Assembly (NCBI GenBank): GCA_037178625.1
Contig: CM074130.1
Location: 1,364,001-1,428,000 of the forward strand
Direction: 5' to 3'
From: Skeletonema tropicum
Lineage: Eukaryota; Bacillariophyta; Thalassiosirophyceae; Thalassiosirales; Thalassiosiraceae
Length of the DNA: 64,000 nt
Position numbers and translations under genes: made by a program
In this document: piece by piece, positions 21,755 through 34,299 of the stretch
Position numbering within the stretch: the first letter of the stretch is position 1
How the letters are laid out: the number at the start of each line of letters is the position of its first letter
The notes under the pieces: generated by a model
The model's database searches: none
What the model was told of the DNA's origin: nothing
Seen by the model: the letters and a program-made list of their open reading frames with translations, nothing else

Positions 21755-23772
21755 GGCCAGCCCACACTGGACCTCTCAGATCAGCTACCAGACTGTAGCA
21801 TCCCTTCGTCGCACGCCAAAAGTCCGAGCAATGCTAATGTGCTTGCTTACTATCATCGCCGACTATAATGGGCCACTAGAAGCAGCTCATTCGCGTTTTG
21901 ACGACGACAGGTACGATTTGGTAAGATGTGGTGCTGCTGGTGCTGGCCAGCCCACACTGGACCTCTCAGATCAGCTACAACTGTAGCATCGCTTCTACAA
22001 TTTCAATCCGTCTGAGCAGAGCTAATGTGCTTGCTTACTATCACTGCCGACTATAATGGGCCACTAGCAGCGGCTCATGCGCGTAATAACGACGATAGGT
22101 ATGATTTGGTAAGATGTGGTGCTGCTGGCCAGCCCACACTGGACCTCTCAGATCAGCTACCAAGACTGTAGCATCGCTTCTACGAACGCCAAACGTCTGA
22201 GCAGTACAAATGCGCTTCTCTAGTATCTCCGCCGACTATAATGGGCCACTAGCAGCGGCTCATGTTCATACAGACAGCGATAGAGACGATTTGGTAGGAT
22301 GTGGTGCTGCTGGCCAGCCCACATTGGACCTCTCAGATCAGCTACCAAGACTGTAGCATCGCTTCTACGCTCGCCAAACGTCTGAGCAGTACAAATGCGC
22401 TTCTCTAGTATCTCCGCCGACTATAATGGGCCACTAGAAGCAGCTCAAATTCATACAGACGGCGATAGAGACGATTTGGTAGGATGTGGTGCTGCTGGCC
22501 AGCCGACACTGGACCTCTCAGATCAGCTACCAAGACTGTAGCATCGCTTCTACGCACGCCAAACGTCTGAGCAGTACAAATGCGCTTCTTTAGTATCTCC
22601 GCCGACTATAATGGGCCACTAGCAGCGGTTCATGTTCATACAGACGGCGATAGAGACGATTTGGTAGGATGTGGTGCTGCTGGCCAGCCCACACTGGACC
22701 TCTCAGATCAGCTACAAGACTGTAGCATCGCTTCTACGCACGCCAAACGTCTGAGCAGTACAAATGCGCTTCTCTAGTATCTCCGCCGACTATAATGGGC
22801 CACTAGAAGCGGGTCATGCGCGTAATAACGACGATAGAGACGATTTGGTAGGATGTGGTGCTGCTGGCCAGCCCACACTGGACCTCTCAGATCAGCTACC
22901 AAGACTGTAGCATCGCTTCTACGCACGCCAAACGTCTGAGCAGTACAAATGCGCTTCTCTAGTATCTCCGCCGACTATAATGGGCCACTAGCAGCGGCTC
23001 ACGTTCATACAGACGGCGATAGAGACGATTTGGTAAGATGTGGTGCTGCTGGCCAGCCCACACTGGACCTCTCAGATCAGCTACAAGACTGTAGCATCGC
23101 TTCTACGCACGCCAAACGTCTGAGCAGTACAAATGCGCTTCTCTAGTATCTCCGCCGACTATAATGGGCCACTAGCAGCGGCTCATGCGCGTAATAACGA
23201 CGATAGGTATGATTTGGTAGGATGTGGTGCTGCTGGCCAGCCCACACTGGACCTCTCAGATCAGCTACCAAGACTGTAGCATCGCTTCTACGCACGCCAA
23301 ACGTCTGAGCAGTACAAATGCGCTTCTCTCGTTTCTGCGCCGACTAAAATTGGCCACTAGAAGCGGCTCATGTTCATACAGAAAGTAGGTATGATTGGTA
23401 GGATGTGGTGCTGCTGGCCAGCCCACACTGGACCTCTCAGATCAGCTACGAGACGTTAGCATCGCTTCTACGCACGCCTAACGTCCGAGCAGTGCTAATG
23501 TGCTTGCTTACTATCACCGCCGACTATAATGGGCCACTAGAAGCGGCTCATGCGCGTAATGACGACGATATGGAAGCTCGATTTGGTAGGATGTGGTGCT
23601 GCTGGCCAGCCCACACTGGACCTCTCAGATCAGCTACGAGGTTGTAGCATCGCTTCTACGCATGCCAAAAATTTCAGTAGTGCTTATGTGCTTGTATACA
23701 ATCACTTCCGAGTTTAATGGACCACTAGAATCGGCTTTTACACTTATTGACGATGATTGTTATGACCGATGC
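21755..23772 (+). repeat. Satellite array 1, 11 monomers of about 185 bp
   Basis: The anchor ggccagcccacactggacc recurs at 21755, 21945, 22127, 22312, 22497, 22682, 22866, 23051, 23235, 23416 and 23604, giving periods of 190, 182, 185, 185, 185, 184, 185, 184, 181 and 188 bases. Each monomer also holds ccgactataatgggccacta and a variable part (aataacg or ttcatacag type). From about 22580 to 23330 the two variable types alternate, so the operative unit is a 369-bp dimer; ctacaagactg versus ctaccaagactg alternates in step. Edge monomers are more diverged than central ones. The period is not a multiple of three, so the small frames inside it shift phase each copy and are not genes. Confidence 0.96.
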
Positions 23773-24386
23773 TAGTCTCGTTAGATCGCCTCAGATCGTC
23801 AGGAAATAAAAGTTCAAAACAACTTGGATCGTTTTCCATGGTACTAACGTCGTCTGTACAAGTGTCTGGATAATCTGCGTGGACAAAATGTACTTTCTCA
23901 AGCCATCTATTCTCGTCGATAGAGTAGTTCCAAGTATCGTTGTAGATATAGTTGTCGTCGTACCCACCGTGCAAGATCAGAGTATTTGCTGCCAATGCAA
24001 GTACGTGATCTTGACGCCGATGTGGTTTGGATCCAAATATTTGCTTCTTCTCCCACAATCCTGATTTGATACTATAAAACCACAAATCGTCTAGATAAAA
24101 CTGAAATGTCGGGCTGCGAGCAGAAATGTGATTTGTGCCCAATTTGTCAACGCCATAGCGCCCCTGGCCAAATTAAGTCGCAGCATTGATCATTTCTACT
24201 CTCCCACGTGAGTCCAGGGGCATGAACACACGTCTTTTTTCCTTTAACGTTTTTCCACGAACCTTTACTGAACACCCAAAGATCGTCAAGATAACCTCCC
24301 TTAGGCAAAAGTTGCCTCCCCCAAATCCGGGAAAAGGGTGGCAAAGAGAAAAGAAAGGAATACGAAGGACGGCTGTGCACGACCAT
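23744..24386 (-). pseudogene. Truncated duplicate of the Kelch-EGF gene
   Basis: The stretch 23772-24314 copies 28862-29516 of the full gene at high identity. It encodes part of the Kelch region: DDLWVFSKGSWKNV, then a deletion of about 110 bases that removes the YDAQRDGIWIHGGYS blade segment, then an intact reading SPTFQFYLDDLWFYSIKSG through to DDLRRSNE. Its outer flank ends abruptly at a gcaaaagtt sequence and its inner flank joins satellite array 1. Without a start, signal peptide or EGF region it is a non-functional fragment. It is valuable because it lacks the extra bases that break the frame in the full copy. Confidence 0.9.
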
Positions 24387-25944
24387 GATACTCAGATAGA
24401 TCTGTACTACCTTGTAACAACACGCTTGTGATTGTGATTGTGATAATCTACTTAACTATGATAAGTGGTTACTTCTGAACAAAGGGAAGGAGGCACCGCG
24501 CGCTGCGACTGTCAAAGATCTTTGACCGCAGGACGCCAACGGCCCGTCGTCGCGGCGGTGGTTGCACAGCCCCAACACTGAGCGAGGAGAAACGGTAAAT
24601 TCAGCCCAGGACGTTTTTGCCCGAAGCTCAATACTTTTATATGTTTCTCAATTCGACTCATTCTATCTATATATTTCTCAAAGATTCAAATTATACGTAG
24701 GAATCAGAACAATGAAAGAGAAGTGTTTCACTCTTGTTACGACTTTTTCTTTCCCTTCGGAACTGAAGAGGTATCCTTATTCGTTATCCTTACATATGTA
24801 TTCGTATAAGCTTTCTATCTCTTTGTCGTTTCGGGTGCCACATGTCACCTATTTGTACCTCTATAGGAGTACGCTAAAATCATTAATAAATCAACTTTTA
24901 GCAAAAACCAAGGATACAGCGTGAATGAGCACATCCGATTTTATATTGCAGCATATTTTCATGTTATCATTAGTGCTAGAAGAACAAAAATAACATGCTC
25001 GAAAAAAGTCAACCACACAAAAAAATGAAGAGGCACCTAATATGACCAAATAATCCCGACCCTCGGCATTTGCTGTTATTAACATTATCAGCGCCTACCC
25101 TGCCATCAATTCCATCCCCAACACCAACAAATTTATCCCCAACCATGGCGTTCTCCAAAAGACCCGTATTAGTTGAGCATCGGTGTCACCTATCATCACC
25201 ATTCGTTGTGAATGTGCATCGCCGCAAAATACCTTAGTTCATCATGTAAAGCAATGAATATGCCAATGAGCAGCTTCTAGCGGCGCCCCACGGTCGATCA
25301 CAATACTATGGGAGTGTATTACCACTGATAGAGCAATCTACCCAACTAGCAGCGACGCTACAGCCAAATAGGTGGTGTGGTGATGCCCAATTTTAGCACA
25401 AAATTTGACGTCACTATCGTATGTAACACAATGAATATGTCAATGAGCAGCTTCTAGAGGCCCAATATAGTCGGCGGTGATAGTGCGGAAATGAATTACG
25501 AAAGGGGAAAGGTCATCTAAAGGCGTTGAATAATGAATTACATGGTATTTCCATCGAGTTGGTGGTAAAAATATTTTTTTTTGTGGCGCGGATTCATCGC
25601 CCAACTACTATTACACTAAACCGCAATGGTAATAAATATTTGGGCAAACCCAGCACACCGACACCTTCATAATAAGTAATATTAACATGTTGTATCATTT
25701 GGTGGTCATAACTGCGATGTAGGGAGTGTAATAACAGTGCTACAGTAGGCTATTGAAAAAATATTATGGGTGCCAAAAGGCACCAAAATCTTAAACGACA
25801 AAGAGATACGTATACATAAGAAGTGAAAGTTAGTAGCGTGTAGCGTAGATAGGAGTAGTTATTTGAGGCAGAAAATTCTGTCTCATCCAAAATGAAAATC
25901 ATGTTGTTTAGCTTCATTGATTGTGCTTGAGCAAAATCTCTATT
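24387..25944. other. Intergenic with degenerate satellite relics
   Basis: About 1.55 kb without a supportable gene. A 16-bp perfect palindrome gtcaaagatctttgac lies at 24511-24526. Two decayed satellite-like segments lie at about 25255-25480 (entered separately). Frames such as 24562-24924 are pyrimidine-rich with no family features. Confidence 0.45.
25255..25490 (-). repeat. Decayed satellite monomers
   Basis: Two segments, at about 25268 and 25445, share gagcagcttctag with the satellite (minus orientation gagccgcttctagtggcc). They lie about 177 bases apart, close to the satellite period. The second continues with atagtcggcggtgatagt, an exact satellite stretch; the first continues with a recognisable gcagcgacgctacag. 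They appear to be old, diverged monomers in the orientation opposite to array 1. Confidence 0.7.
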
Positions 25945-27620
25945 ATGAATCAACGCAACACCAATAATCAACGCAGCTGCAAACAGCACGTTGCTCCTCC
26001 AAAGTCTGATGGCGGTGTCTTCGCCAAGGCTGATGTTCAAACCACCAGCGCTTTTCCTCGCGTCTGGAGCTATGGAAATTTGGCATCATCTACTGCTACT
26101 GCTCAATCCAATAACAACAACAACTTACCAGCAGTAACCAGGAGATCAAGACGACGACCCCATCCCTCGGCAGCCATACCCGTACTTGGTCCACAACTGT
26201 ATGGAACTCATCGCCGTCGTGGAGCTGTTGAAGATCCGTCATATTCATCATCTAATGTATCTATGCATAAAAATGACAAAAAGTACAAATCTTTCAGTGA
26301 TAGAATACCAACAGTTATCCTCGTTATTTTATGGTACTCTTTTGGAGTTGTCTCCATTGCTACGTCAAAAATATTGTTGTCTACGTATTATCTTCCTCCA
26401 TTACTGCTGACATTACAACAATTGATGATTGGGGTGCTTCTATTGAGAACACTACTGCACATGCAAACGAAAGGAAGAAAAGATGAGGAGTATACCTCTC
26501 GTACAGGAATACAATCTGTGCCTTTGCAGGAGAAGCAGCAAGAACATGGATCATATGCTCACTATCATTGTGAGAATGGAACATACGAACGTAAATCAAG
26601 CAATGACAATGATCCAAGAGGGAATCGTTTGTCTAATACTCATCAACAACAACATGGGCAACATGGGATTCTATCTGCTCTACTAGCACTTGCAAATCCA
26701 TCTGCGGTCAGTCATCGCATCCACAATCAACTACTACTATCTTCAATTTACTTTACAATTGGTTTCCTTTTGACAAATTGCGGATTTAGTTCTGGATCGG
26801 CGGCATTTGTGGAGACGGTAAAAGCAGCTGAGCCCATTACGAGCGCAGCAACTGCAGTGCTATGGGGAATTGAACAACTGGTGCCGGAAGAAGTAGCATC
26901 ATTGGGAGGGATAATAGTAGGCTGTGGTATTGAAGCACGTTGGGTCATCGTGGCAATGCTGTGTCTTCTTCCGAAGACGAGTTGGAATTGACTTCTCAAT
27001 CTCTTTTGAAGAGCTCATTTATTGTGCTCCTGGCAAATGTTTGCTTTTCATTTCGAGGATTGCATCAAAAACTATTCCGTTCCACTCCACAAGGAAAGGT
27101 GACTGTTGTGGATGACTTGAATTTGCAGTACAGAATGCAACAGATTGGCTGTTTGTTGCTTAGTGTTCCTGCATTGTTGCAGATTTCATCGTTGCCTTCA
27201 AGAGTGCTACAATATTTGTCGACGCAAGAAGTTACTGTTCGCCTTTTGCTGCGATATGTTATGCTCTGTCTTGTCAATGGAGTTGTAGTTTGCATCATAC
27301 AACCTCTCATCAACAACAATATTGACAAGAATCTCAGTAGTTCACCACGCAGCACTAAATTGCATCCGACGAGTATTTGCTATTTTGGTCACATCCATCG
27401 TTTTCGGGCTTGAAGATGACAGTTCCTCCAAATAGGTGGGATATTAGTTTCGGTCGGTGCATTTTTCTCTTATATTACACTTCAAAACAAAGAAGAATTT
27501 GCGGCAGTCAAGAAGAAGAGAAATGAAGGAGAAGTGGGGAAACCTTATGCTGGATGCCAAAAGTGGCAGATGGACAGGAAAGATGTATACATCTTCATCA
27601 TTGCCAATGGGCAGTGCTGA
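25945..27620 (+). CDS. TPT/NST-family transporter (drug/metabolite transporter superfamily)
   Basis: The start MNQRNTN opens a polar N-terminus of about 110 residues. A first helix pair follows: VILVILWYSFGVVSIATSK, then LPPLLLTLQQLMIGVLLL. After a His/Gln-rich loop comes FTIGFLLTNCGFSSGSAAFVETVKAAEPI, the classic block of triose-phosphate and nucleotide-sugar transporters. Later frames give SFIVLLANVCFSFRGLHQK and, in a further frame, SVVHHAALNCIRRVFAI, the equivalent of the conserved T-H-x-x-x-N-x-x-K-R motif, then QIGGILVSVGAFFSY. Frame changes at about 26930 (one base missing), 27290 (one extra) and 27430 are needed; no convincing introns fit. Substrate (sugar phosphate or nucleotide sugar) and membrane cannot be decided. 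The gene may be a decaying copy or mis-sequenced. Confidence 0.7.
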
Positions 27621-27653
27621 AGACTAAGGTGAGCAGGGGTAAATGGAGTAGAT

Positions 27654-30388
27654 TCAAAAGTTATGAATTACAAACATCAAGGCGGTGACAGCAACGACAG
27701 CCAATGATTGCCGAACAAAAACGACGGAAGGAGCTGTTTGTCCGCTCCATGCTGGCAAATAGGAGCAATCTTCGCCCTGCCATGTTTTCCACGGTATCCT
27801 CCTATCGTAAGGAGAGTATAGAGCATTACAAGCGCACTCTCCAGTCTCTCGATTGCAGATTCCGTTTGGGTAGGAGCAGTTAGTTTTGCATTCCCTGTGC
27901 TGGCAGAATTCTCCAGTGAAGCCATCTTTGCACTTGCATCTTGATTGTGGAAACTCGACGCTACAATAACCTGCAAAACTGCAATTGTGCTTGCAATCCA
28001 AAATGCTGCAGTCGTCTCCGATGTACGGAGGAGCGCACTGACACGTTCCAAACCCATCGCAAATACCTTCGGAAGATCCGGTAAAAATGTTTTCTTCGGC
28101 ATCAAATTGACACGGAACTTTGATTCCTTCTGCACTATCGTAGCAACAATGAGTACAATGCTGAACGTTGTCTTCGTCATAGCGGCACACAGACCCAGGA
28201 CACGTTGTATTAGAGCAGTCGATGCCGTAAAATCCTGGGTCACATTTACAAAATCCATTGGTACAGACTCCGTTTTGCGAACAGTTGCTTGAGCAAGTGT
28301 GTACTTCGAGCACCCACAGATCATTCAGTACGTTCGTAGCAGGTGACTTATCCGTAATTGGGACTGTTGGGAGAGTCTCGTTTTCACCGTAACCTAATCC
28401 TCCGTGAACAACAAGCATGTCATAGTTTGCAACAAAAATGCTAGCATGATCTGATCGAGAGGGTGGCATCTTCCATCGGAAATCTCTGCATCCATCCCAT
28501 CCTGGAGATTGCCTTCGTGGCTGCGATATGAAGACACTTATTGTTTGTGGCTTTGCCTCGAGTCGGCTCTCCCTGAACAGATGTGCACCACTCATAAATG
28601 GTCAGATTGGTCGTCTCATTGTATGCAAGAGTTTTCTGGCGAGCGTACTGCCTTGGACCGGTGGCTGCTTTGGGCGCAATAGGCTGTACCATCTGGTACT
28701 GTTGATTCCAGGTCAAGCCCTTGGTGCAAATACTTCTCACGAAGCTTATCGACGAAATCTTCGGCATTATGTACTATTCCGAAGTATAATGGGTGCTTTG
28801 GATCTGGTGTGTATCCCTCCTGTTGGCTAAATGGCAAGATATCTTGGTACTTGAGAGCTAGCGTAGTCTCGTTAGATCGCCTCAGGATCGTCAGGAAATG
28901 AGAGTTCAAAACAACTGGGATCGTTTTCGATGGTGCTAACGTCGTCTGTAGCAAGTGTCTGGATAATCTGCGTGGACAAAATGTACTTTCTCAAGCCATC
29001 TATTCTCGTCGATAGAGTAGTGCCAAGTATCGTTGTAGATGTAGTTGTCGCCGTACCCACCGTGCAAAATCAGAGTATTTGCTGCCAATGCAAGTACATG
29101 ATCTTGACGCCGTTGAGGTTTGGATCCAAATGTTTGCTTCTTCTCCCACAATCCTGATTTCAGATACTATAAAACCACAAGTCGTCTAAGTAAAAACTGA
29201 AATGTCGGGCTGCGAGCAGAAATGTGATTTGTGCCCAATTTGTCAACGCCAAAGTTGCTTCCAGTATCCTTGTTTGTGGGATAGGGAAAGTATGTCGAAT
29301 ATCCTCCATGAATCCAAATACCATCTCTCTGAGCATCATAAACAGCAGCGTTGCCAAACCTCGCCCCTGGCCAAATTAAATCGCAGCGTTGATCATTTCT
29401 ACTCTCCCACGTGAGTCCAGGGGCATGAACACACGTCTTCTTTCCTTCAACGTTTTTCCACTGAACCTTTACTGAACACCCAAAGATCGTCAAGATAACC
29501 TCCCTTAGGCAAAAGTTCATTGCTCTCCCAACGATTCTCAACACTGTTGTCGCTACTAAAGCCGTGCCATAGACGATGACCCCCGAAGATGTAAATGTTT
29601 GAAGACGAATCGCCAACCATGCTGAACTTCCATCGTTCTCCTGGTCCTTCCACGGTGTCCTGCTTTGACCACTTCAATTCGACGAGGTCAAACATCCACA
29701 AATCATCACAATAGTCTTCACACCCTTGACTATAGCCTCCAAAAATCGCCATGGTTGTTTCGTTCAACATTGCAGCTCCATGACCATACCTCTCGCTCGG
29801 AATGATGCCCGGCCCTCCAAATGTAATGCCAGGATGCATGATTTTCCACCCATCGTCGACACACGCCATGTCTGCGTACCTGAGGCAGTCAACATCATAC
29901 ACCCAAACATCATTGTAGTAAGTTCCAACGTTGACAAAGCCACACACTTCTTCGACATCCTCCGGGTTGGGATTGTCTTTGAGTAAATGATGCCACGAGT
30001 ATGTGCACATTTCATCCTTGCCTAGTGCATCATTGGACAATGGCGTACACTCCTTGGCAGGGGTACAACTTTCGGGTGAATATCGCGAGCTGAGTGGTAC
30101 TTCGTAGGTAGCAAACTCTAGCACTCCCTCGTCTTCAATGACATCAAAACGCTTTGGGACGTGGAGTCGATGGGCATCATTTCCTCGCCCGCCAAACAAG
30201 ATGAGTTTTGTATGATTGAATAGCACGAGTGAATGCCCACGCCTCGCGTTTGGGCCGGTTGGCAATGACCAAGTTAGTCGCCATTCATCTGTGCTGTAGG
30301 ATGAGTAATTCCATTCTTGCCAGCAGCTTGCAGGGTGGATACTGATGAGGAATAGGAGAGCCACCGCTGTGCCGAGAGGAGGAATCAT
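27654..30388 (-). CDS. Kelch-repeat and EGF-repeat membrane protein; multiple frame breaks
   Basis: Start chosen at MIPPLGT (30388), which opens a clear signal peptide (ALLFLISIHPASC). An N-terminal beta-propeller follows with repeated Kelch-type motifs (RRGHSLVLF, LILFGGRG, YNDVWVYDV, RYGHGAAML, MAIFGGYS, NIYIFGGH, DDLWVFS, HVLALAANTLILHGGY, VVHGGLGYG). The C-terminal 250 residues form EGF-like modules (CSSNCSQNGVCTNGFCKC, CKHNCSFAGYCS, CKTNCSYPNGICN) and a final hydrophobic segment, so it is a secreted, membrane-tethered protein reminiscent of attractin-like architectures. One extra base each at about 29460, 29190, 28950, 28885, 28700 and 28550, and two at 29165, break the frame; the partial duplicate at 23.7-24.3 kb lacks those that can be compared. 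Function is probably cell-surface interaction. Confidence 0.8.
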
Positions 30389-30739
30389 TGGATTGGACAG
30401 TCGAATGGTTGAACAAATTGTTGTTATTGTGGTTTGATTTGTGAGTTGATGAGTTGATGAGAGCCTATACACAGCGCGGAGCTCAAATTTTAAAAATTGT
30501 ATGAACAACAATCTTGCCCACCATACTCGATACTCTGTTTGTTGGATACGAACGCGGCGAGTTGAGCACATTGTATGAACAACTATCTTGCCCACCATAC
30601 TCCATAATCTGCTTATTGGATACAAGCAAAGCGAATTGAGCACTGCCATTGAGATTGAGAGCAGTAATCGACTGCTTTGCAAGTGATTCCTTTCTACTGA
30701 TAAGAAACTTGAAGCAGGGATCTATCAACCATAGCAACA
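30389..30739. promoter_or_regulatory. Divergent intergenic region with a tandem duplication
   Basis: The starts of the Kelch-EGF gene and the coiled-coil gene are divergent and about 350 bases apart. Two imperfect copies of an approximately 75-bp unit (attgtatgaacaac...gaattgagcac) lie at about 30496-30570 and 30571-30645. Duplicated promoter or 5' UTR sequence is a reasonable reading, but no factor site was recognised. Confidence 0.5.
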
Positions 30740-33700
30740 ATGCTGCCCTCACCACGAAGTACAGATACGGACGATGAAATTCGAAGCTTATACGACGCAT
30801 TGGATGAGCGAGATCGTTACATCCAAGTATTGGAAAAGGAAATAGATAGAAATGCCTCCAATACAAATACTCGGCTCGACGTTTGCAATGAGGAACTCAC
30901 GCAGTGCAAAGGAAAAACATCAGAACTGCAAATCCAACTAAAGCTACTTCGTGGAGACAATGATGAACTATTAGAGGAGAAGAGAGAGCTAGAGAATCAA
31001 TTGAGATTAATGCTGGAACAAAAGGACCAGTTTGGCGAAAAAAATTCGAATGAGAATGGAACTGTAACGCGTCTACAACGTGATGTGCATCAGCTAGAGT
31101 TAGAGAATCAGCGACTTCGTGCTTCCGTGGTTGAACTGGAACAAAATGAAGATATACTCGTTCAAGAGATCGATACGCTCGTTGCAGAAAAGAGCAAGTT
31201 TCAAGCAAAGACTGAGGACCTGTCCGCAACTGTTGACTCGCTATCATGTGAAAATGACGAGATGTCGAAAATAATGGCTGACATGAAACAAGATAATGAC
31301 AACCTCCAGACTCAAGTCGATGCATCCACCAAGTGTCCTAGAAGAGTTGCGAGAAAAGGAAGCAGCGGCAATGCATCAAATATCCAAGCTGGAGACAGAG
31401 CTCAAGAATGAGAGATCGAATGCTCATAAGATAGAGTTGGAATGTCTAAGAGCCTCCCATGATCTCTGTATGACGGACAAAGATGCAGCAGAGTTGGATC
31501 TTGAACACGCAATCCAAGCACTTCACCAAGCCAAATCCAACGAAAGGGAAGCTGTTGCTGCTGCGGTTAGGAAGGAACGAGCTGAAGTAGTCAAGGCACA
31601 ACTTACAATCGATGGTCTACAACATGCAGAAAAGAAGTCGATACAAAAATGTAAAAATTTGGAAGAGAAACTGGAAGCAGTCCAGCAGCAGCTCGATAGG
31701 GCAAAAGAGAAAAACGTTCTCTACGAGAAGGGTCATGGATTGGATGATGTTGTTCGCTACTCTGCAAAACTGGAGACTGATATTGGACGAAAAGACTTTG
31801 ATATCAAGCAGCTGAAACAAAAGTATGCCAAACAAAAGGATCGTTGTCTTGTTTTAAGCAAAGCTTGTGATATGCTGAAGGAGAAGGCCAATTTAGGTCC
31901 CGACTACTCGTTTGATGAAGAAGAGATAAATGCCGCTATCAAGTGTGAAGAAAATGCACTGAGAGGTGAAAATTCTGAACTGTCTCGCCAACTTCGACGT
32001 CTTGAAGGTGAACGCAACGACTTACTGTGTCAACTACGACAACGAGCAGTAGAGATAGGAGAGAAGGGTGTCAAATTTCTTGGGATGGAATCTGCTCAAG
32101 TTGCTCAAGTAATTGAATTTGCCAATAATTTGCGGCAGGGCACCGTGGAGCTGCCTCTAAATGATAGGTCAGCAGATCTGCTCGATCAGTTATCTAGCAT
32201 CAAAGCCGAGAAGGAAGTGGACAAGGTAACAATTGAAAGGCTTGAGAGGGAACTCTTTGCACTGTCAGAGACACGCAAGGACCCTATCGCCGATGGTGAG
32301 AAGAAAATATTGATGCATAGTCTCGATGCGTTGAAGCGAGAGGTGAATGCACTCAAAGGCAATGGATCGACTATTATGTCTCCTATGATGCGAGAAAGAG
32401 CAAAAGAGATAATAGGCGAAGAATTAGTGCCGATGCCTGCATCTGCCGAGGTTCAATTCATATGCCTGATAAAGGAGTATGAGATTGTGTTCCAGAAAAG
32501 AAGAACCAATGAGGAACTCAATCCATTTCTCAACTCGGAATCAGCCAGCCTACTTGGCCCTTCTAGCGACACAACTCCAAACAAAGAGCTATTTAGGCAG
32601 CTGCTCCTTTCCGGTCAGGAAAATAGAGAGCTAAAGAACAAGTTGCGCAATGCTGAAGCCGATGCGAAGGCAACGAAGGCTTTGCTAGAGAATGAAAGTA
32701 GTAGGTTTGTGTCGGGTGATACTGACAATGATTTCAGAGTTGGTAGTGGTATTAGTGACAAATTTAACGTGGTGCATCTGGAGGAGATGAAACAAATGAT
32801 GATTTCCTTGGAGAATAATCTTGAGCCGCTAGTAGGATATTCACGTGAATTGGACGGACTTCGAAAGTCTTTGGTCAATGCTTCGAGACTCACAAGCACA
32901 GCTAACAGCAATGCAAAATGTAGTGCAGAACAAGAACAACATCATTCAAGACATGAAGCGCAAATTGGCACGGGCGAAACAGACACAGCAAACGCTAACT
33001 CGTGAGCTCAGTCTTGAAAGGGATGTAGATACTTCAACATCAAGCAATTCTTTGGACAGATCAATCCGTAGAGCGAGTGAAGGTATCATTTCGTATTCTG
33101 GCTCATCACTTGACGATGCTGCCAAGCTGCTATTTGATAAGGACAAAATCATAGGCAGTCTCAAATCAAAGTTGATCGAGGCGGAAAAGTCTAAAGACGA
33201 TCTTCTTCAAGAAGCCGATCGGATGAAGACTGACATTCAAACATTAGTAGCTCGTCTGGAGGAAGCTGAGGGCGTTGCTTGTGAGATCGAGGTGTACAAA
33301 AGTAGCTGCATCGAACTTCAGAATGCTATAGATGATGGCAAGAAGGATATCACAGGGCTGAAGGAGAAATTAAGGTCCCTGTCCAAGGCCTCTAAAGATA
33401 AAGAAGCCAAGATTGATGAGCTCAAAGAATCGCTGGTGAGGACGAAAAGAGTGTTGTGTGTACAAAGGCAAGGAAGATCCCGTAGCGAGCACAACTTGAA
33501 AGCTTCCACTGAAACTATCGCATCTCTTCATGAGCAGATCGAGAAGCTGGAAACACAAGCTGCCGCCGCTAGAGACGAAAAGCTGAAGGCCAATAAAAAA
33601 GTCAGACGGTTGTCATCTATGCTTCAATCTGCGAGTGATAACAAAACCGATCCTATCAAAACTGAGGAAGAAACACGGACGGAAGAGGAGCTGCAACAAC

Positions 33701-34251
33701 GCATTGGCGTGCAAGACAAAACAATTGCAGGCTTGGCATCTCAAAACTCAAAGTTAAGGAGCGAATTGAGAGTGGCACGAGACAAGATGGCTAAAAAAGA
33801 CGACAAGGAGAAAGACTGCACTCGGTGCAATGACCTCGTGAGCAAGATGGAACAGCTAGATTCATCGCTGTCGAAAGAGAAGAAAGATGTGTCATCAACG
33901 CGATCCAAGTTGCAGCGTTGTAAGAAGAAGACTCTAGAGTTGGAACAGCAAATTTCTGATCTACAGAGAGAAATAGAGAGTCGAGAAGCTACAGCTGTAG
34001 ATGCAGGCCAAAATGATAGTCTGCAAGCAGAAATATCTGACCTCCGTGAGAAGAATGAATCACTTCTTCAGGCCATGAAAGACAACAACTTTGATAATCT
34101 GAAACTTTTGAAGGCGGAGAACTTTCAGCTGAAGAAGGAGAATGAGCGTCTTCTGCGAGTTGACCACCTAAGCTTATTTGAGGAAATCGAAGAAATGAAA
34201 ATCCGTTACAATGAAGCAGTCAGGCAGCTAAACCACCTCTCGCAACGGTAA
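30740..34251 (+). CDS. Large coiled-coil protein
   Basis: About 1,165 residues, nearly all heptad-rich coiled coil, read in three successive frames. Segment 1 begins MLPSPRSTDTDDEIRSLYD and runs to about 31335; segment 2 resumes with VLEELREKEAAAMHQ; segment 3 resumes at about 32890 with DSQAQLTAMQNVVQNK and ends LNHLSQR. Both joins need one extra base to be skipped, and heptad periodicity continues across them. A short non-helical region with a CLIKEYE block lies near residue 575. Proteins of this type are structural or motor/centrosome/Golgi tethers; nothing in the sequence singles out one role. It is followed after 49 bases by the convergent RPL35 gene. Confidence 0.75.
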
Positions 34252-34299
34252 ATCTAAGAAAGTAAAAATTATTGTAATGATACATTGTCTATTTATCTT

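Noticed and set aside
21755..23775. Open frames of 60-80 codons inside the satellite (sharing DLSDQLQDCSIAS-type words) as a repeat protein family
   Set aside because: The monomer length is about 185 bases, not a multiple of three, so the frame changes every unit and hits stops. The shared words simply reflect the DNA repeat.
24511..24526. 16-bp palindrome gtcaaagatctttgac as a regulatory operator
   Set aside because: A single occurrence with no adjacent gene start; palindromes of this size can arise by chance in 64 kb.
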